DNA from: Mallotus nudiflorus
Taxonomy: Eukaryota > Streptophyta > Magnoliopsida > Malpighiales > Euphorbiaceae
Direction of reading: 5' to 3'
Length of the DNA: 64,000 bases
NCBI GenBank assembly: GCA_947683625.1
Contig: CANTUR010000009.1
Span: 4,291,501-4,355,500, forward strand
Positions 12,752 to 23,215 of the stretch are shown piece by piece; within the stretch, counting starts at the first letter, position 1; each line of letters opens with the position of its first letter. The position numbers were made by a program, and so were the translations under genes. The notes beneath the pieces are model-generated. The model saw only the letters and a program-made list of their open reading frames with translations. It was not told the DNA's origin and searched no databases.

Positions 12752-13015
12752 GGTAAATTATGATAAGCCCCTGAAATTTCCAAAACTCAATAATTTATCC
12801 TTGTATTTTTAAAATTAAACTTATAATCTCCTTGAATTTAATTTTATTAACTATTTCTCCCTTCGCTAACTAAATATCCTCTCAGGATTGTTTTATTGTA
12901 AACTAGAGGGGTATTAAGTTAATGAAAAGGGGATATGATCAATAAAATCACATATAAATGTAGGAATAAACTAACAAATTAGACTAGACCTAAGGGGGTG
13001 TTAGTAAATTATGCA
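12752..13015. mobile_element. imperfect foldback (MITE-like) element
   Basis: The left edge (AATTATGATAAGCCCCTGAA) resembles the reverse complement of the right edge (AATTTACTAACACCCCCTTA). The similarity continues inward through an AATTT..TTATTCCT stretch for about 55 bases. There is no coding capacity. The size and imperfect hairpin fit a MITE. No clear target-site duplication was found, so the borders are approximate. Confidence 0.45.
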
Positions 13016-13143
13016 ACGGAATATATGCTAGCCAACTAAGTAGTTGAAGCAAGCACTATTGTTAGAATGTTATGACAAGTGGAATTATACGATTCAAATT
13101 CATTGAATAAATTCAATCTGTTTTAAGAACTATACAATTAAGA

Positions 13144-13210
13144 AATGAAATTCCTTTTTCACTTTTATAATGAAATTCCTTTTTCACTTTTATAATGAAA
13201 TTCCTTTTAA
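13144..13210. repeat. 25-bp tandem repeat, about 2.7 copies
   Basis: The unit AATGAAATTCCTTTTTCACT plus TTTAT is repeated twice without change and then partly a third time. It is a local tandem duplication in AT-rich DNA. Confidence 0.85.
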
Positions 13211-13874
13211 GGCTCGCATATATAATCAACTTTATAAATTCTATTCCAACCTCTTTTATTGATTTGCCTATTCTTCCTTTCATTGATTTATTTCAACTTT
13301 CTAGTGGCTTTTATGGAATAAAAGAACTATTAGTATATTCATAATATTAGCTTTTATAGTTGACTAATGAGTATCACTAACATGCTAAAATTAAGCAATA
13401 CCTTGCACAAAATATACTTTTTACGCGAAAAAAATATTATTTTTAATTAATATTATTAATATAAAATGATTCAATTCTCAATTCACAAATTGAAAATTTC
13501 AATTCTCAGTTGAATCTCAATTTGACAACTATAGAAACAAAAATTAGGGTCCATATATAAGCATTAAAAAAAAAAAAAAAAAACAATTTGATTCCTAAAT
13601 TATGTCCAAGTGTATAATATAAATCGAATTACAGATTTCATTAGAGATGGTAAACTTAAAGAAATTCTTGAAGTTGCCATCCATTATAAAGCTGGAAAAA
13701 CCTCTTCCTTTATGTACATTAGGCCAACCATCCAACTCAGTCTAGAAGACATTAAATCAAAAGCATCTCACTCACTTCCCCGAGCTCTCACTTAACAACT
13801 AAAGAAAAATTATGGAACACCCGCTTAATGCCACATGCTACAGTTGATGACAGAGAGACATTTCTCTACCAAAA

Positions 13875-16800
13875 TCAGAAGTCAAATTCTCCTGTTGCCT
13901 GCAGAAAAAAGATGGCAGCAGCACAAAAATTTTGGAACATACGATATTAGACAGAAATGCAACACAGAGAATCAAATGAATCACATTTATTCATTGAAAT
14001 ACTCACCTTATTGAAGAGAATGTCTTTGTTGTTTATGTGCATGATGCCATCTTTGAGAGTGCATTTCCACTTGCTCTTGGTACGAGTCACCTATCCAAGC
14101 AAATTACTATTGTTAAATACTAGAATGCTGTTGAGAACCAGGCATCTAACTAACCATAACGACCTCCACACACTCAGAGGAGCAAAAATAAATATTGCCA
14201 TGTCTGTATGTCACCTTATCAAATTGAGCCAAAACCAAATGCTGTGTGTTCATATCCTCCCCTTGGTCTACGTCATCCAAATCATCCTCATCGTCATCAT
14301 CTTCATTAAGTGGCTCATCGTCGTCATCATCATCTACTACATCATTTTGAGGGATAACAGCAGGTGTACTTGCCTGTGGATCTAGGTTTGGAGAAGGAAA
14401 GATTGCAAAACCAAAAAAAGATACAGCTCAGTATATCTCATTCACTCTTTCTCTGTCTCTCTCTTAAATACAGGAACTAATTCATCACCGAGAAAGGAAC
14501 AGAATCTTCAACACAGTTCAAGAACTTACCATTAGGAGCTGGTGTGTTTGCAATGTTGTAATCTTCATTGACTCCTTGATAATTATAAATCTTCAAGACA
14601 TTTTTTCCAACCAACATGTTTGTTAGTAAATAATTAAATGAATCTTACCACCAAGCTTCTAAGATCTTGTGCGAAAGAAACAGTATGCAGCACATACATT
14701 AGAATCACATAATCATTCATGTGTAGCCTGCTGCCTTCTAACTAGCCAAATTTTACTACATTTATTTCAAGCCAATTTTGTTATAACAACTGACAAAGAC
14801 ACCACAAAAAGGTGTGCTGTATACATGCATGTAACCCTATGTGACTGTATTTATACATCAGATATGTGGAATACTATCACTCGTGTGTTTTTATTTTGTG
14901 GAGCAGAAAACAATGATTATGATATAAACAGTTATCAAGGACAGTTTTTGGTTTACTTAACAAATATAAAAAAAGCTGAAACTTCTATTTTCTTAGAAAC
15001 AAGGAGAATATAAGTTGCACGTTTGTGTTTCAATCAAATTTCAGCACAGAAAATTTCTTACATTGGGAGTTGAAAGCACATCATCATAAGGATCAGGTAT
15101 CGGCCCATCCAGTTGTGGAATCTTCAAGCCTCGCCTCGTCACATTTGACAAGATCTCAATATCTGCAGTTATGATTGTATCACGTCCATCATGGGAATCA
15201 GTTCCTTGGCTTGCCTGAAATTTGCAATCACACAATTCAAACAGATAAGCAACTTTCTCAAGTAAAGAGGTATTCATAAGAAATGAACCATTTAAATGGC
15301 TCCAAACACTGAAAATAGAGTCCAGATCTTTTTTTTTCCCCTCTAAGTGAGACACACACACAGACGCATATTATAGAATGGCGCTAACAATATAAAGAAA
15401 CACAAATTATCAATATATGTTTGTGTTTGATGCATAAACAGGCAGTGTATGGCTCACACACAGAGATAAACTTTGTTCCTTTCATACATCAGAAACTTTG
15501 CAACAATATCACCATAATAATAGGTAAAATCCATCTTAATTTCTCAACTTGAGCAAATTCACACCACCTATTATAGCAACTACCTTCAACTTCAGCAAAA
15601 TCCCAAATTATTTCTCAACTACAGTTCAACGCTGTTATTTCCATTACTTGCAACTAAACAACAGGCGTTATTTCATAGCATCATTCACACATTATTCCCA
15701 ATGCAATGCCCAAAAACTAGAAGAGCAAAACATCCCAAAACCAGAAGAGAAAGATACCAGTTACAATATCTGTCAAAACTACCTATCCAACAGTATCCTA
15801 CATTTCAACCCATATCCATGTTAGCTGGCACACCACTTGTTTGTCAGCTCAGAAAAATAGCAACAAATCATAACCAGTCGCCCCTACTGAAGAAGCATGA
15901 AGAGGCCCAAAAACAAAAAGGAACCATACATACTTTCAGAATCAAGCATCTGGGACTGAGTAACAAGCACCAGAGTTCACATAAACCCAACCACTTAAAA
16001 TATTAAACTCTTACCCAAGTTAGCTTCAATTAGCTTGTCATTAATGATGAATAAAAAACAACGATGCTATCTATATCATTTACAGCTTCATTCTCAGTTT
16101 TTATTAACAAGTCAACATTATGCTGAGTTCTAGCTCTAGATTTTTGTATCTTTGTTCCTTAAAAATTTTCACATCCTTAAAAAGATAGAAAACATTATCT
16201 TGAGTTTAGTTCTAGGTTTATGATCTTTGTTCTTCAAATTTTCACAACCTTAAGAAAGACAGAAAATAGTACAAATTTTAACCCTAACATCATATCCTTG
16301 TCCATTGAAATGACAAAAAGATGGCCAATCCTGAAATTCCTTGAAACAAAATCACCAGCAAGCCAGAATTTGCCAACTCGCCCAATTCAAACCCAATGTT
16401 GGTAATTGGATACCATTCATCAAATTCTGGATAACTGCAAAATTAATAACTTTCATTTGCACTATTCATGGTACAGCCAAATAAAGAAGACAACTCCTCC
16501 ATAACCAATTGATTTCATAACCAATTTCACTGACTTGCACTTCAAAGTTCATTGGTTGGCGGAAAAGAACTTCATTGTTCAATGATTGGACACTGAACAG
16601 GAATTTTAGCAGTATTTCAATTAATTTTATATTTCCAGAACATGGCACTATTTCAGAAGAATAACATTGAAGCCCACTGATGTATTTTGGTTGATTGGTA
16701 GGCAATGGAGATCATAATACAGAAGCGTAGTCAAACTGCTAGAAGTCATACAGTGATGAACCACTGTGTCAGATCCAGGTAAAATGAAGAAATATATTTT

Positions 16801-19800
16801 TTTCACTCATACAGCAATCTGTAAATATAATACATGTCACATGAAAATGAAAAACTTGTACACTTCAAGTACAATGTTAAGTTTTGCATATAATTAGACA
16901 GAGGATCAGCTTCACAGACGAAATTAGTATGTCCTTCCTACAGCAATGCATTTAAAATCAGGCGGAGCACGCATTCCATGCAACATACTTAACAGCATTT
17001 AACCTCCAAAAAAACAGCACATGTACAAGTTGCACATGTATGAAGACACACAACATACCACCTCCTCTATAATTATCAACCAGCAAAGCTCATACAACTG
17101 CAAATAGCCAGCAGTATACACCATATACAGGTGAATACAGTTCCAGATATTGGCCAAGAGCACACAAATAACATGAACAATATTCACAAATCAGTTAGCA
17201 ATCAACAAAATTCACACATCATTCTAGAAGACTCTAAAGTTTGCAGAAAAAGAATAATACTACACTTTAAAAAAAATGAAATTGAAATTGAGTTGTCAAA
17301 ATGGCAATTTGATCTTCAATCGGTTTTCATCAACAAAGAGTAGTTACTGCTAAACATCATATGGAAGACACATACATATGATCTACTCAATTTCTTCAAA
17401 CTTTAATGCTTTGAATAACTCTTGCCTTCGTACATCCTATCATTCTCAACCTCACATCCACTAACATTTAAAAATCAAGAAAAGAAATGGGATATAAAAC
17501 ATCAGATCATGAAACAAACACACAGATCTACTTGTTAGTTATCGTTACCAATACACAAAGGCAACGGAATTTATAATCCATTCTCTGATTCAGTTGTTAC
17601 CACTGAAATGACCACTAATAAATTTCTGACGTAGATCTAATGCAAAATGTATAAGCAACATTTCCTCATCAGGCCAAAAATTGACAAAAAACAACAACAC
17701 ATTTGAACACAAGAAAGAAGAAAAGAAAGAACATAAAATAAAATACAGAAATAGAGCAATGAATTAAGACAAAGAACTAAGCAAGAGTCCACAAGGAAGA
17801 AAAGGAAACAATTTCATATTGATAAACATTATGCTTAGCACTAGGCATCAAACTAATCCAGACACTCTTCCAGTTGCCTGGTAAACAGTGAAACCCAAAA
17901 TAAACTGGTAGTCAGCAGTAAAAGAATGATAAAACACAAATCTGACAAGCCACTGATTGACAAAGGTATATTCATTTTAAAACATGCAAAGCAGTCTCAT
18001 CCTCTCTATTTCTGTCTTAACAATAATCCAATATTCAACTTGTCCACACAAACTCCCCTATAAGAAGAATATTGATACCTCCACAATTAATGCAATGTAT
18101 GAAAGCCCAAAGCTTAAAATAATAAATTTTGCAGCAGCTAATGCTCAGAAAAATTCTGCAAAATTCAATGAATCTCAGACAGAACGTGTTTGTTATTTGC
18201 TATTCCTGGTAGATGAAATTTCCCAATTCTAGTAGCTACCCTTATGCAAGTGCCATCTGAAAGGCAGAACGCAGCTTATGTCCAAAAAGGATTATTATAG
18301 AATGAACTTATTATAAAATGATAAACGAGTAAAGGCAGCATATACTGCACATAAATTAAAAAGAAGATGCCATTCAACCCATAAAACATCAAGATAGACA
18401 AGCCAAAGCCCAACAATCTATGAAATACTTTAAATGTGACAAATCAAGCATCAATTGGTACTGTACAAAGTAGGGAAATGCAAGATAAATATAGAGCTTC
18501 TCAATAGGTATGAGACACCACACAACAATAACAAATAAGAAAGAAAATGCAACTCAGACCTGTAAAGCCTCAAGGGGTGTGTCCCCAGCTCCATCTTGCT
18601 GGGGTATGAATCCACCATTGTTATACTGCGCAGCAAAATCCTCACGCTTGCGCTTTCCAGAAGGCGGCATGAAGAAGTCCTGAAATTTTATCCAATTTTA
18701 AGAGCAATTATCAATTATAGTCAGATAGTAAGTTATCATTGCTATGAGAAAAAATAACAAACGGAAGGATTTTTGAACCCAACCCCCCCACCCCATCTCC
18801 TCTCCACCTTAGGCAGTCGGGATAGGGGGAGGAGATGGAGGTGGGAATCAAACCCACACCCAAAAATGACAAGACAAGCACCACTTCCATTTCACCACTT
18901 TTGGTTGGGCATTTCAAAGTTACTTAAATTTGAAATGTGACTTTTACCTCAAACCACAAAAATAAGCAATATTCTGCATTTACCATATATAATTTGTCTG
19001 CAATTCCAATGTACATTAGCAACACAAGTTACCTTTGTCAAGGCTTGATGAGAGGATCCCCTATCAGCCTCCTCCCGCCCTTCCACATAGGCTATAATAA
19101 CATTGCATGAGTTAGCTACAAACCATCCAAAAAAAGAAAAAAACCAAAAAGGAAAAAAAAAAGCAGCAATTTGCAAATGTCTTGTCATACTTACCAATGT
19201 TAACATCAAGAGGAGGCCTTTGATTTATCCAAGGAGAAGGAGGCTGCTGTTAAAAGACAAGAAGGGGTAAAGTCATTGACTATATTCATCACCAACTCAT
19301 AAAACTACAATTCGTGAAGAAAGCTTATGCCCGTTAAGGGGAAGAGAGAGAATGATTAAAAATAATTAGTACCTGATAACAGAAGTGGAATCAGAATTTA
19401 GTGCTTACCATGTAAGGATTAGGCCTCCCAGATTTAGCTTCAGTGCTGCCACCAGCATCACTTACAGGAGTTGGATACTCACTAGTAGGTCCAGTAGGAA
19501 TGTTGTACATTGAAGAGTTGTCCAGACTTCCAGGAGTCTGTGCAGTTCCTGGTAAAGGTGTTTGTGCAGTTCCTGGTAAAGGTGTTTGTGCAGTTCCCGG
19601 TAAAGGTGTTTGAGCACTCCCTGGTAATGGTGTCTGAATGGGAGTTTGCAGTGGTGTCTAAAATTCCAAAAACCCACAACAGTAATTAAAATTAATATTC
19701 ACTTAAAAAATCAGAAACAATTAACTGACATAAAAAACACTGCTAGGTAACAAATGAAGCTCAAGAATATGAAAATCAGCTCAAAATGCACAGAATATTC

Positions 19801-20387
19801 AAATACGCATCTCAATTATCGATCTAACAAAAAAGAAACAAGAAGTCGTAAACTTATGTTATATACACATATAGTTGGAAAAAAAAAAACACTCACAGGA
19901 GGGAAGAGCATATCAGCAGTAGGAGTCTCGTACTCCTCAGGTCCTTCATATGGTACATTAAGGTCGTGAACTGGAGTAACTGGACCACCAGGCACTGGCT
20001 TAGTACCTGAAGACCTCTCTATTGGACCGCATATCACTCCCGCTTGCATCATTTTCATCTCCCAAATCTAACCGAAGAAAAAAAAAATTATATATATATA
20101 TATTCTAAGAACCCTAGAAATGAAATTGCAGATCCAAAAAACAACACAACTTAAAATTCCATCCAAGAAAAGCAAAAAAAATAAAAATCACAAAACCCTA
20201 ACTTTCAAAAACAGTAACAGAACCAAAACAAGAACAAAAAAGAAAGGATAAATAAATCAGTTACTGCTTGGAGTTCATTGAGGACACTCTCGCCGGGACC
20301 ATTACTGATGAACTCATCGCGGACCTTGTCAACCACATCCTCGATTACTTGAATATAAACCGCGCTGGTCGTCGACGATGTCGCCAT
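13875..20387 (-). CDS. TFIIA-L: transcription initiation factor IIA large (alpha/beta) subunit
   Basis: Exons in transcript order: 20387-20265, 20067-19897, 19657-19409, 19245-19194, 19091-19033, 18679-18560, 15214-15062, 14590-14530, 14381-14215, 14090-14007, 13898-13875. All junctions are GT-AG and join in frame to 420 residues. The protein is the TFIIA alpha/beta precursor, which binds TBP on promoters with the small gamma subunit. The N-terminal helix region (VYIQVIEDVVDKVRDEF, from residue 10) belongs to the four-helix bundle. A Pro/Thr/Gln linker follows, with DLNVPYEGPEEYETPTA around 75-91. The motif IPQLDGPIPDPYDD is near 291-304. An Asp/Glu-rich run is at about 345-370. The C-terminal beta-barrel strand region (LAQFDKVTRTKSKWKC) runs to the end GEFDF. 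Intron 6 is long (3345 bp) and intron 5 contains a SINE-like insertion. The N- and C-terminal regions match plant TFIIA-L closely. Confidence 0.95.
16124..16275. repeat. diverged tandem duplication inside TFIIA-L intron 6
   Basis: Two adjacent units of about 75 bp share the pattern GAGTTCTAG..ATTTTTGTATCTTTGTTC..AAATTTTCACA.CCTTAA. The intron (15215-18559) otherwise shows no coding frame or terminal repeats, and its short frames look random. Confidence 0.6.
18770..18915 (-). mobile_element. tRNA-derived SINE-like insertion in TFIIA-L intron 5
   Basis: On the minus strand a Pol III A-box-like sequence (GTGGTGAAATGG, near 18900) is followed by a B-box-like sequence (GGTTTGATTCC, near 18855). 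The two are 44 bases apart, the spacing of a tRNA. The 3' part is purine/pyrimidine-rich and contains an inverted CATCTCCTC/GAGGAGATG pair. No complete cloverleaf could be folded by eye, so a true tRNA gene is unlikely. The target-site duplication was not identified and the borders are approximate. Confidence 0.5.
19539..19657 (-). repeat. 24-bp coding repeat (QTPLPGTA units) in TFIIA-L exon 3
   Basis: Three near-identical 24-bp units (from 19539, 19563 and 19587) are followed by two diverged ones. They encode the octapeptide AQTPLPGT and variants in the Pro/Gln linker of TFIIA-L. The low divergence among the first three suggests recent slippage or unequal exchange. Confidence 0.9.
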
Positions 20388-20700
20388 TTCCTAAATTCTC
20401 CCTCTCCGCTCCTCCTCCGACGACAACCGAAATTCGACAATTTTTTTGTTCCTCACTTGAAATTAAAGAAATAATTGAAAAAAAAAATTATCGATAAGAT
20501 TGAATTTACCAGGAATCTAGGGTTTGGGGATGTGAAAGATTTGCGTGGTGAGAGCAAAGAAAAGAGAGAACGGCGAAGATCGGTGAGAGAGAGAGGAAGC
20601 GGACCAGAAATGAGAATAAAGAGTGGAATATAAATAGGTTTGCATCCGATTTTATGGAGTGGTCCACGTGTCGAGATCTGCAATGCTCTAGATTTTTATA
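20388..20700 (-). promoter_or_regulatory. 5' UTR and promoter region of TFIIA-L
   Basis: On the minus strand a telo-box-like AAACCCTAG lies at 20526-20518, in what is probably the 5' leader. A possible 5' UTR intron begins with G|GTAAATTC at about 20510 and ends at an AG only a few bases before the ATG (near 20392). An AT-rich TATTTATA at 20636-20629 could be the TATA element. All three are inferred from sequence alone. Confidence 0.4.
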
Positions 20701-21240
20701 TTTTTTATGTGTGTTAATCGCTCCTTACTTCTGCTGCTCATTTGCCACTGCCAATGGTTTTTGTCTTTCTGCTGGTTCCGCTTGTTTTGATGGACGGTCC
20801 AGATCATCCAGCTGCTCTCTTCCGATTTGATACGACTACACACGTTAATTATTAAGGAGGTTCTTATTTAGACTATTAGTGTTTCACATTATTGACATAA
20901 TAGTATTTTTTGTCTTATAATTTATATTATTTTTTAATTAAATTTTATACAAGTTTTATTTATAATTAAATTTTACAAATTTTAAAATAATTTTGTTAAT
21001 TCTATTTATTAGTCAAACTAATTTTTATTAGTTAATTTTTAAAATTTAGTTTTTTATATTTTAATTTTAAAAATTTTAAATATATAAGTAAATATTTTTA
21101 TTTTTTGTTTATAACTTCACTAAAATAATATCAAAAAATAAACATTAATACTAATATTAAGATCAATATTTTTTCTTAAATTATCAGTTGTATTAATAAT
21201 GAAAAATAGAATTAATAAGCATTTTTAATTATTATTAAAA
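20701..21240. other. AT-rich intergenic DNA
   Basis: No frame, repeat pair or RNA gene recognised. The left 200 bases may still belong to the TFIIA-L promoter. Confidence 0.5.
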
Positions 21241-21244
21241 TATA

Positions 21245-21615
21245 TTAATATCCCGTATTAATATTTAAACCCAAAATTCAAGCCCAATAGAACAAATTCC
21301 ATGGAGAATTTTAAATTCATAAAGAGAAAGGTAATCTAATTTACTTTCAATAAGGAAAAATAATCCTTTAAGGACAAAAATTATCACAAATAGAAGTTAA
21401 AATCCGATTAAGTTTGAGCAATATATCTCTGTGTGTACCTTTATCTCTTCTTATTTTATTCATTCCATGTAATTCAATATAAAAATTTTACTGCAAAAAT
21501 CTAACTTAAACATAGGAGTCCTTGCGGAAGAAATCCTATGAGCTCATCTTAGCTTTTCTTATGCGTGTAGATTCAAAGGATTCACAAATGCGCTGTCTGT
21601 GAGAACAATACAATC
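21245..21615 (+). repeat. LTR-like direct repeat, left copy
   Basis: This block shares many words in the same order with 22890-23215: ATTCAAGCCCAATAGAA, TAAATTCATAA.GAGAAAGGTAAT, TACTTTCAATAAG, AAGGACAAA.ATTATCA, TTATCTCTTCTTA. Just after it comes GCGCTGTCTGTGAGAAC, close to the GGCGCCGTCTGTGGGAA seen downstream of 5' LTRs in some plant Ty3/gypsy elements. It is probably the decayed 5' LTR of a small non-coding retroelement. Confidence 0.55.
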
Positions 21616-22379
21616 CCTTTAATTTTATGAAAGTTAAAAAAGTTCAACTTAATTTGCTTCAAATTTTTTTTAAAAAAAAAAAGGAAGAAGAAGTCTGCTA
21701 TGATTAAGCTACCTTATTGAAGTAAATTCTAAAGTTTAGATATGTGTTTGGTAGATTTTTTATCCTAATTCATGATGCATTGGTTAATATTTGCCCCAAC
21801 AAATAAGTTTCCTTTCTTAATTATTTATAACTATGACTCATTATGCAAGCATAATCATACATCTACATATAGATGCATATTCATAAAAAAAAAATGCATC
21901 ATCATTAAAACCATAGCTCTATGCATGAAATTTGAAAAGCATATATCAATCATATTGGTATATCTTTGCGAATACATTAAGGACTCACCATTCACTACTA
22001 AAGGAGATCGAATGATCACATAATTTTTGTTCTTTTTCTTTTTTCTATTCTTATAGCTAAAGAAAGCATAATCAATTGCCATGAGCATGGATGCTACTTT
22101 GATAATACTATGACAACTAGACAAACCGCCTTATTAGGCTTACATCGCTCAATTAGCGATAGTCTTAACATTTGACACTCTGACCACCTTATTTGACATC
22201 AATAGAGCATTGATAATACTCGATTTTGACATCAACATTACATTGATAATACTTAGAACTGTCAAATTACATCAAACATCCCACCAAGTTATGCTAATGG
22301 ATAAGTTCCATTTCTTCCATTTCTTTGTTATTTATTATAAATTGATTATTATTCGCTGTAAGTACCTATCATATGGGCA
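21616..22379. other. internal part of the LTR-like repeat pair, non-coding
   Basis: No gag, protease, reverse transcriptase or integrase motif is visible. The sequence from about 22140 contains loosely repeated phrases built around GATAATACT and CATCAACATT. With the flanking direct repeats this would make a non-autonomous element. Confidence 0.4.
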
Positions 22380-22800
22380 TACAATAAGGACTCAGTGCTT
22401 ACCACCACTTTATGCATGCTCAATTTAATATTCACCAGCACTCTATATATGTTTAGTTAGATATTTATCAGCATTACACATGCTTAGTCTAATACTCACT
22501 ACCATTTTACGCATGCTCGATTTAAAAATCACAAGCATTACTTGTGCTCTATCCAATACTTACCAGTACTCTACATGTGTTCGATTCGATATTTATCAGC
22601 ATTATACACGTGCTCGATTAGATACTTGCCAACACTATATGTGCTCGACCTAATACTTACCAAAACTTTACGCGTGCTTGATTCCATACTTACCAGAACT
22701 ACACGTGCTCGGCCTAATACTCATAAAGACTTTACGCATGCTCGGTTCCATATTTGCCAACACTATGCATGCTCGGTTCGGTTCGATATTAAGCTCATCA
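22380..22800. repeat. degenerate minisatellite, about 35-bp unit, about 12 copies
   Basis: Successive units follow the pattern AATACTTACCA(A/G)CACT then TTACGCGTGCTCGATT(C/T). Units vary in length by a few bases and have diverged, so any open frame across them (for example 22542-22829) is a by-product of the repeat. The array lies inside the pair of LTR-like direct repeats. Confidence 0.75.
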
Positions 22801-22862
22801 TCAAAGTACATATAAGGACTCTAGATTAATCAAACATAAATATCCAAGCAATATTTCAATTT

Positions 22863-22881
22863 GGGGGGGGGGGGGGGGGGG
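22863..22881 (+). repeat. run of 19 guanines
   Basis: An uninterrupted G19 tract directly followed by GAGAGGGAGA, beside the right LTR-like repeat. The true length may be uncertain because such runs are hard to sequence. Confidence 0.9.
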
Positions 22882-22889
22882 AGAGGGAG

Positions 22890-23215
22890 ACTCATAATAC
22901 CTCATATCAATATTCAAGCCCAATAGAATGATGCCCATAGAGAAGTCTAAATTCATAAGGAGAAAGGTAATTCACGTTACTTTCAATAAGAAAATGTCCT
23001 GTAAGGACAAATATTATCAGCACTGGAAGTTTAAATCCAATTAGGTTTAAGCTACATAACTCCATAAACATATCTTATCTCTTCTTAATTTTTTTTATTC
23101 AATACAATACATTCATATACAAATATCTAACTTAAGCATCAAAATCGTTTCAGGAAAAATCCCACAATTTCATTTTAATTCCTATTGTATGTGCAAATTT
23201 GAAGAATTCGTGAAT
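22890..23215 (+). repeat. LTR-like direct repeat, right copy
   Basis: Same-orientation partner of 21245-21615, about 1.6 kb away, matching over its length with many substitutions and small indels. It ends with AATTTGAAGAATTCGTGAATG, which parallels GATTCAAAGGATTCACAAATG in the left copy. The age looks substantial. Confidence 0.55.

Noticed and set aside
18840..18915. Possible tRNA gene on the minus strand
   Set aside because: The A and B boxes are present at tRNA spacing, but acceptor and anticodon stems do not pair by eye. A SINE head explains it better.
22542..22829. 95-residue frame with repeated Cys/Ser/Ile/Arg pattern
   Set aside because: The pattern comes directly from the 35-bp minisatellite; neighbouring units break the frame.
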